Origin: Bailinhaonella thermotolerans
GTDB lineage: Bacteria > Actinomycetota > Actinomycetes > Streptosporangiales > Streptosporangiaceae
DNA: 64,000 bases
Assembly: GCF_003594875.1 (NCBI RefSeq)
Contig: NZ_QZEY01000009.1
Location: 1 to 64,000, forward strand
Direction of reading: 5' to 3'
The translations under genes were made by a program, and so were the position numbers. The notes under the pieces are model-generated. The model did no database searches. It saw only the letters and a program-made list of their open reading frames with translations, and had not been told where the DNA came from. Below, piece after piece: positions 61,801 to 64,000 of this stretch. Every line of letters starts with the position of its first letter. Position 1 is the stretch's first letter.

Positions 61801-62713
61801 CGATCTCGCGGGCGATGGCCAGGCCGAGCCCCGCGCCCCCGGCGTTGGCGGCGCGGCCGGCGTCCAGGCGGGAGAAGCGCTCGAAGACGCGGGCGCGCTC
61901 GCCCTCGGGGATGCCGGGGCCCTCGTCGGTGACGGTGATGCGGACGACGTTCTCGCGTTCGCGGGCGATGAGGGTGACCTGCCCGCCGGGCGGGCTGTGC
62001 CGTACGGCGTTGTCCAGGAGGTTGGCCAGGACCTGCGCCAGCAGCGCGGGGTCGGCGCGGATCGTGAGCGACCTGGGCGAGACGGCGCTGTAGATGGCCA
62101 CGGCGTCGCCGGTCATCTCCGCCTCGCGCACGGCCTGGGCGCAGAGGGGTTCGAGCTCGACGGCCTCGGGCTCCAGCAGGGTCGCGCCGGAGTCCAGGCG
62201 GGACAGGTCGAGGAGCTGGGTGACGAGCTTGCCCAGGCGCTCGGTCTGGGCCAGGGCGGTGCGCAGCGTGCCGGGGTCGGGCTTGGACACGCCGTCCACG
62301 ACGTTCTCCAGCACGGCCTGGAGCGCGGTGATCGGGGTGCGCAGCTCGTGGCTGACGTTGGCCACCAGCTCGCGGCGCTGCCGGTCCACCTCGCCCAGGT
62401 CGGCGGCCATCGAGTTGAAGGCGCGGGCCAGCTCGCCCACCTCGTCCCGCGACGTGGCCCGCACGCGCAGGCCGTACCGGCCGCGGGCGATGGTCTGGGC
62501 GGCGGCGGCCATCTCGCGCAGCGGCTTGGTCATGCCCCGGGCCAGCACCTGCACCATGACCAGGCTGAGCAGGGCGGCGATCGCGACCCGGAAGGGGCCG
62601 TCGAAGCCGAGGGCGTATCCGAGCTCGTTGACCACGAAGGCGGTGGCCACCGAGAGCAGGATGACCAGGCCCAGCTTGACCTTGATCCGGCCGAGGAAGT
62701 CCAGGGGGCGCAT
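58808..62713 (-). CDS. Histidine kinase fused to DUF4173 membrane domain
   Basis: A 1301-residue protein in one unbroken frame. Residues 1-62 hold two membrane helices with only a few residues outside. HAMP is at 64-115, the HisKA His122 in VANVSHELRTP, and HATPase motifs at 232-240 (LLDNAVRHS), 263-270 (DEGPGIPE) and 291-299 (AGGAGLGLA). A disordered linker (340-515), two further helices (522-575), and another linker with HRGES/DRGDS-like repeats (575-820) follow. From about 830 a multi-helix DUF4173 domain runs to the end. The start shares one base with the stop of the response regulator gene. The fusion is discussed in the findings. Confidence 0.9.
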   Translation of the reverse strand: MRPLDFLGRIKVKLGLVILLSVATAFVVNELGYALGFDGPFRVAIAALLSLVMVQVLARGMTKPLREMAAAAQTIARGRYGLRVRATSRDEVGELARAFNSMAADLGEVDRQRRELVANVSHELRTPITALQAVLENVVDGVSKPDPGTLRTALAQTERLGKLVTQLLDLSRLDSGATLLEPEAVELEPLCAQAVREAEMTGDAVAIYSAVSPRSLTIRADPALLAQVLANLLDNAVRHSPPGGQVTLIARERENVVRITVTDEGPGIPEGERARVFERFSRLDAGRAANAGGAGLGLAIAREIVELHGGAIHAADGDPGGCRMTVDLPISLVVPAPPSSSPPPALAGRPSGEVPGVPGFERAGVPAEPAGRAPAGARPSRAVPAEEARSVPVPDEPGGRAGGADPAGPGEAREPAGDPVRRSEVRADAVRRAPGAAADSAAGGDKAGDASGDTAGDASGGTAGAEASAASAAPDGGAAERDRDEGAGPARPEAARRGGGGPGEWTPVLHGDPWREPRHGSSVLAVVLGLVFGFAAGMIGALVFGLFFGTSAALLVFVACLGGGALLGSTIGRAPAGARPPYSHAPYPHPQGHLAHQGHHTPPGPLPVPGPAGSRPAVRAEAAGPGGARAAATIGEPGGGRAREAAEERTGEAAGMGHGDRGESAHRGESPDRGDSAPRDGSASRDGATGRGGDASGGERPAASGAGRGAPPAPGAQDTSAAQDTSGGPAGPAGAGVRGASGTPGTGGDASRRDQGERVPVGTGGRPAATRPGAAGPLAASGAGRAAGARPGDPRRPDAGYPGARGVAGQPPAYVPPPLLPRPELPEAPGWLLGALAAVGALAAVAVPGHSAGLGMVLAAVAAGLVVLPVAVRTRLNPWSVAYGLVAYTLVATLLYRDSEWVSLVAVAGAFGMAALAVSGAGRTWLGLLLGGLSLVVSAFPVPWFLAQPVKRLAGRRRLLPGVLSAGVTLVLLAFFGLLFASADAVFADIARRIFTAPDWADSLPGRLFAAVAVMVLAASGVLTALRPATEPEGAHVRPALGRTLWLVPLAALNALFAAFVTVQITVLFGGSRRVVETAGLTYAEYARQGFFQLVAVSVFVLGIVALASWLVPGRRGTDGWLLAGLLGLLCGLTLVILASALHRLGLYTDVYGLTRLRASVAAAVWWIGATFLLVLVAGAARLAGRSARWLPRSAALMTGVAIVAFVGWNPDLRIAETQTAARGPARADHLYLAGLSADAVPAADRLPEPYRGCVLSRIAHSRHLREPGSWGSWNLARDHARALLVTRPARSHPDCAVPPR

Positions 62714-63411
62714 CAGGAGGGCCCCTTCGACAGGGCGTAACCGACGCCGTGGACGGTGCGCACGACCTCGGGGCCGAGCTTGCGGCGCAGCGCGCGGACG
62801 TGACTGTCCACGGTGCGGGTGGCGGCGGCCTCGGTGAAGCCCCAGATGTCGGACAGGAGGCGTTCGCGCTCGTAGACCTGGCCGGGGCGCTCGGCCAGGC
62901 GGCGTAGCAGGTCGTACTCGGTGCGGGTCAGGTGGACCTCCTCGCCGTGGAACAGCACGCGCCGCTCGGCCGTGTCGATCTCCACCGGCCCGACCCGGAT
63001 CGTGCTGTCCTCCTGGGCGAGCTGCGAGGCCCGCTGCACCCGCCGCAGCAGCGCGTGCGTGCGCGCGACCAGCTCGCGCATGCTGAACGGCTTGGTCATG
63101 TAGTCGTCGGCGCCCACCCCCAGCCCGACGAGCAGGTCGGTCTCCTCGGCGAGCGCGGTCAGCATGAGCACCGGCACCGGGCGGGCCGCCTGGAGCCTGC
63201 GGCACACCTCCACCCCGTCGATGCCGGGCAGCAGCCGGTCCAGGATCACCGCGTCGGGCTCGAAGGCGTCGAACGCGGCGAGCGCCGTCTCGCCGTCCGC
63301 GGCGACCCGCACCTCGAACCCTTCGGCGGCCAGCCGCGTGTGGACGGCGGCGGCGATGGTGGCGTCGTCCTCGACGACGAGTACGCGCTTTCGGGGGACT
63401 TGACCTGCCAT
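62713..63411 (-). CDS. OmpR-family response regulator
   Basis: A 232-residue response regulator: acidic pair (VVEDD, about 11-15), phospho-Asp in VILDRLLPGIDG (about 55), Thr in MLTALAE, Lys in MTKPFS, and a C-terminal winged helix (LTRTEYDLLRRLAERPG, TVDSHVRALRRKLG). It is coupled by TGATG to the fused kinase. ATG 63411 has no clear ribosome site. Confidence 0.95.
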   Translation of the reverse strand: MAGQVPRKRVLVVEDDATIAAAVHTRLAAEGFEVRVAADGETALAAFDAFEPDAVILDRLLPGIDGVEVCRRLQAARPVPVLMLTALAEETDLLVGLGVGADDYMTKPFSMRELVARTHALLRRVQRASQLAQEDSTIRVGPVEIDTAERRVLFHGEEVHLTRTEYDLLRRLAERPGQVYERERLLSDIWGFTEAAATRTVDSHVRALRRKLGPEVVRTVHGVGYALSKGPS

Positions 63412-63621
63412 GGCACGCAGCCTAGGGGCCGCGGGTGCAGAGGTCCCGGGGGAGATGTTCAGGTTTTGTGGAGTCCGGCGGACATTTCCCGTCTTCGCGC
63501 TGGAACCGGGGACGCGCACCGGGCGTTGCGATGGGTGGAGGGTGTGCCCGCGAGGGGTCCGGGATCATTGGGGGATGTCCCTGACCCCTCCGGGCGTCCT
63601 CCTGGCGGAGAATGAACGCAG

Positions 63622-63639
63622 GGGGGCGGCTCCGCCCCC
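63622..63639 (+). promoter_or_regulatory. Leader hairpin of the small membrane protein gene
   Basis: GGGGGCGG-CT-CCGCCCCC is a perfect 8-bp stem 20 bp before the start codon. It could mask or protect the leader. Confidence 0.3.
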
Positions 63640-63659
63640 GTGAACGGAGGGTTCGTCCA

Positions 63660-63851
63660 ATGTCGCCGGTCGCCAAGTACGCCCTGGGGGCGGGAGCGGT
63701 CGCGCTCGTCTCCTGGTTCCTCTTCCCCAACCTGATCGCGCTCCTGATCACGGCCGGCCTCGTCGCGGCCCCCGTCGTGGCCTACTTCATGCTCGACGAG
63801 TCCCAGCGCGCCCGCCTCAAGCGCGTGCGGCGCCGCCAGCTCGGCCGCTGA
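63660..63851 (+). CDS. Small membrane protein
   Basis: A 63-residue protein with two hydrophobic segments (VAKYALGAGAVALVSWFLF and LIALLITAGLVAAPVVAYFM) and an Arg/Lys-rich cytoplasmic tail. GGAGGG lies eight bases before the ATG. No family known. It is followed by a clear terminator. Confidence 0.75.
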   Translation: MSPVAKYALGAGAVALVSWFLFPNLIALLITAGLVAAPVVAYFMLDESQRARLKRVRRRQLGR

Positions 63852-63858
63852 ACGCGGC

Positions 63859-63896
63859 ACGGCCCGTCACCTCTCCGGTGACGGGCCGTTTGTTTC
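63859..63896 (+). terminator. Intrinsic terminator
   Basis: ACGGCCCGTCACC pairs perfectly with GGTGACGGGCCGT (13 bp, 5-nt loop) and is followed by TTTGTTTCC. The window then ends in three copies of GGCTCACGCGG. Confidence 0.85.
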
Positions 63897-64000
63897 CTCG
63901 GTCGTACGGCTCGCGCCGCCGGTGCCGCCGGCGCGCCGCCGTACGGCTCACGCGGCAGCCGCGGCTCACGCGGCCGGTACGGCTCACGCGGACGTGCGGG

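Noticed and set aside
60716-62740. Plus-strand open frame of 674 codons opposite the kinase
   Set aside because: The opposite strand encodes clear HAMP, HisKA and HATPase motifs; this frame has none.

Overview
The window is 64 kb of very GC-rich chromosomal DNA with dense coding on both strands, frequent GTG/TTG starts, and several genes that look leaderless. The gene content points to a filamentous actinomycete. It includes an XRE-DUF5753 / DUF397 / anti-sigma-type ATPase trio, a DUF574 methyltransferase, a CsoR repressor, an IdeR-type iron box, a c-di-AMP (ydaO) riboswitch before a CHAP hydrolase, and a SoxR with a long tail. Order Streptosporangiales (Actinomadura/Nonomuraea type) is my best guess, but this is inference. 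No tRNA, rRNA, prophage, insertion sequence or CRISPR array was seen.

Layout. 1-11 kb: end of a membrane-protein gene, DUF574 methyltransferase, riboswitch-controlled CHAP hydrolase, secreted beta-propeller protein, RimK-like ATP-grasp ligase, carboxylesterase, SDR, GNAT, a three-gene DUF2267 operon and three very small genes. 11-16 kb: a minus-strand C39-like / S9 / M20 peptidase operon. 16-20 kb: SDR, CsoR with its operator, galU, an alpha/beta hydrolase and a TIGR02611 membrane protein. 20-25 kb: a peptide ABC importer (lipoprotein plus two permeases, no ATPase) divergent from a LuxR regulator. 25-31 kb: a secreted NlpC/P60 protein, acyl-ACP desaturase behind an operator-like palindrome, proS and soxR. 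31-38 kb: a MoxR/VWA pair and the beta-ketoadipate genes pcaIJ-F-HG. 38-46 kb: a pseudokinase, membrane desaturase, EF-hand protein, GyrI-like protein, NlpC/P60 hydrolase, an SDR next to a decayed tetR locus, ung, an unknown TIM-barrel-like protein and an iron-regulated FhuF-like protein. 46-53 kb: DUF397/XRE/ATPase trio, a NarL-type two-component pair, a lipase and a double-HTH regulator. 53-64 kb: ACT protein, lipoprotein, ferredoxin reductase, MarR, M24-SDR operon, and an OmpR-type response regulator coupled to a 1301-residue histidine kinase fused to a DUF4173 membrane domain.

How genes work together. Translational coupling by 1-8 nt overlaps marks the clear operons: the DUF2267 trio, C39-S9, the ABC permeases, pcaIJ and pcaFHG, MoxR-VWA, XRE-DUF397, M24-SDR and both two-component pairs. 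The pca genes encode ring cleavage of protocatechuate and the last two steps to succinyl-CoA plus acetyl-CoA; the middle genes are not in the window. The peptidase operon and the peptide importer suggest peptide use.

The most unusual items are four. (1) The histidine kinase fused to a multi-spanning DUF4173 domain. (2) A perfect 25-bp inverted repeat carrying two operators, one before an SDR gene and the other before a 17-codon stub that looks like the first residues of a lost TetR repressor. (3) An IdeR-like box lying directly against the start codon of an FhuF-like gene. (4) A response-regulator-type palindrome centred about 43 nt before a leaderless kinase gene. Two intergenic pairs of DnaA boxes and a 22-bp motif shared by two distant promoters also stand out. 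All family calls come from reading the sequence; no database search was run.
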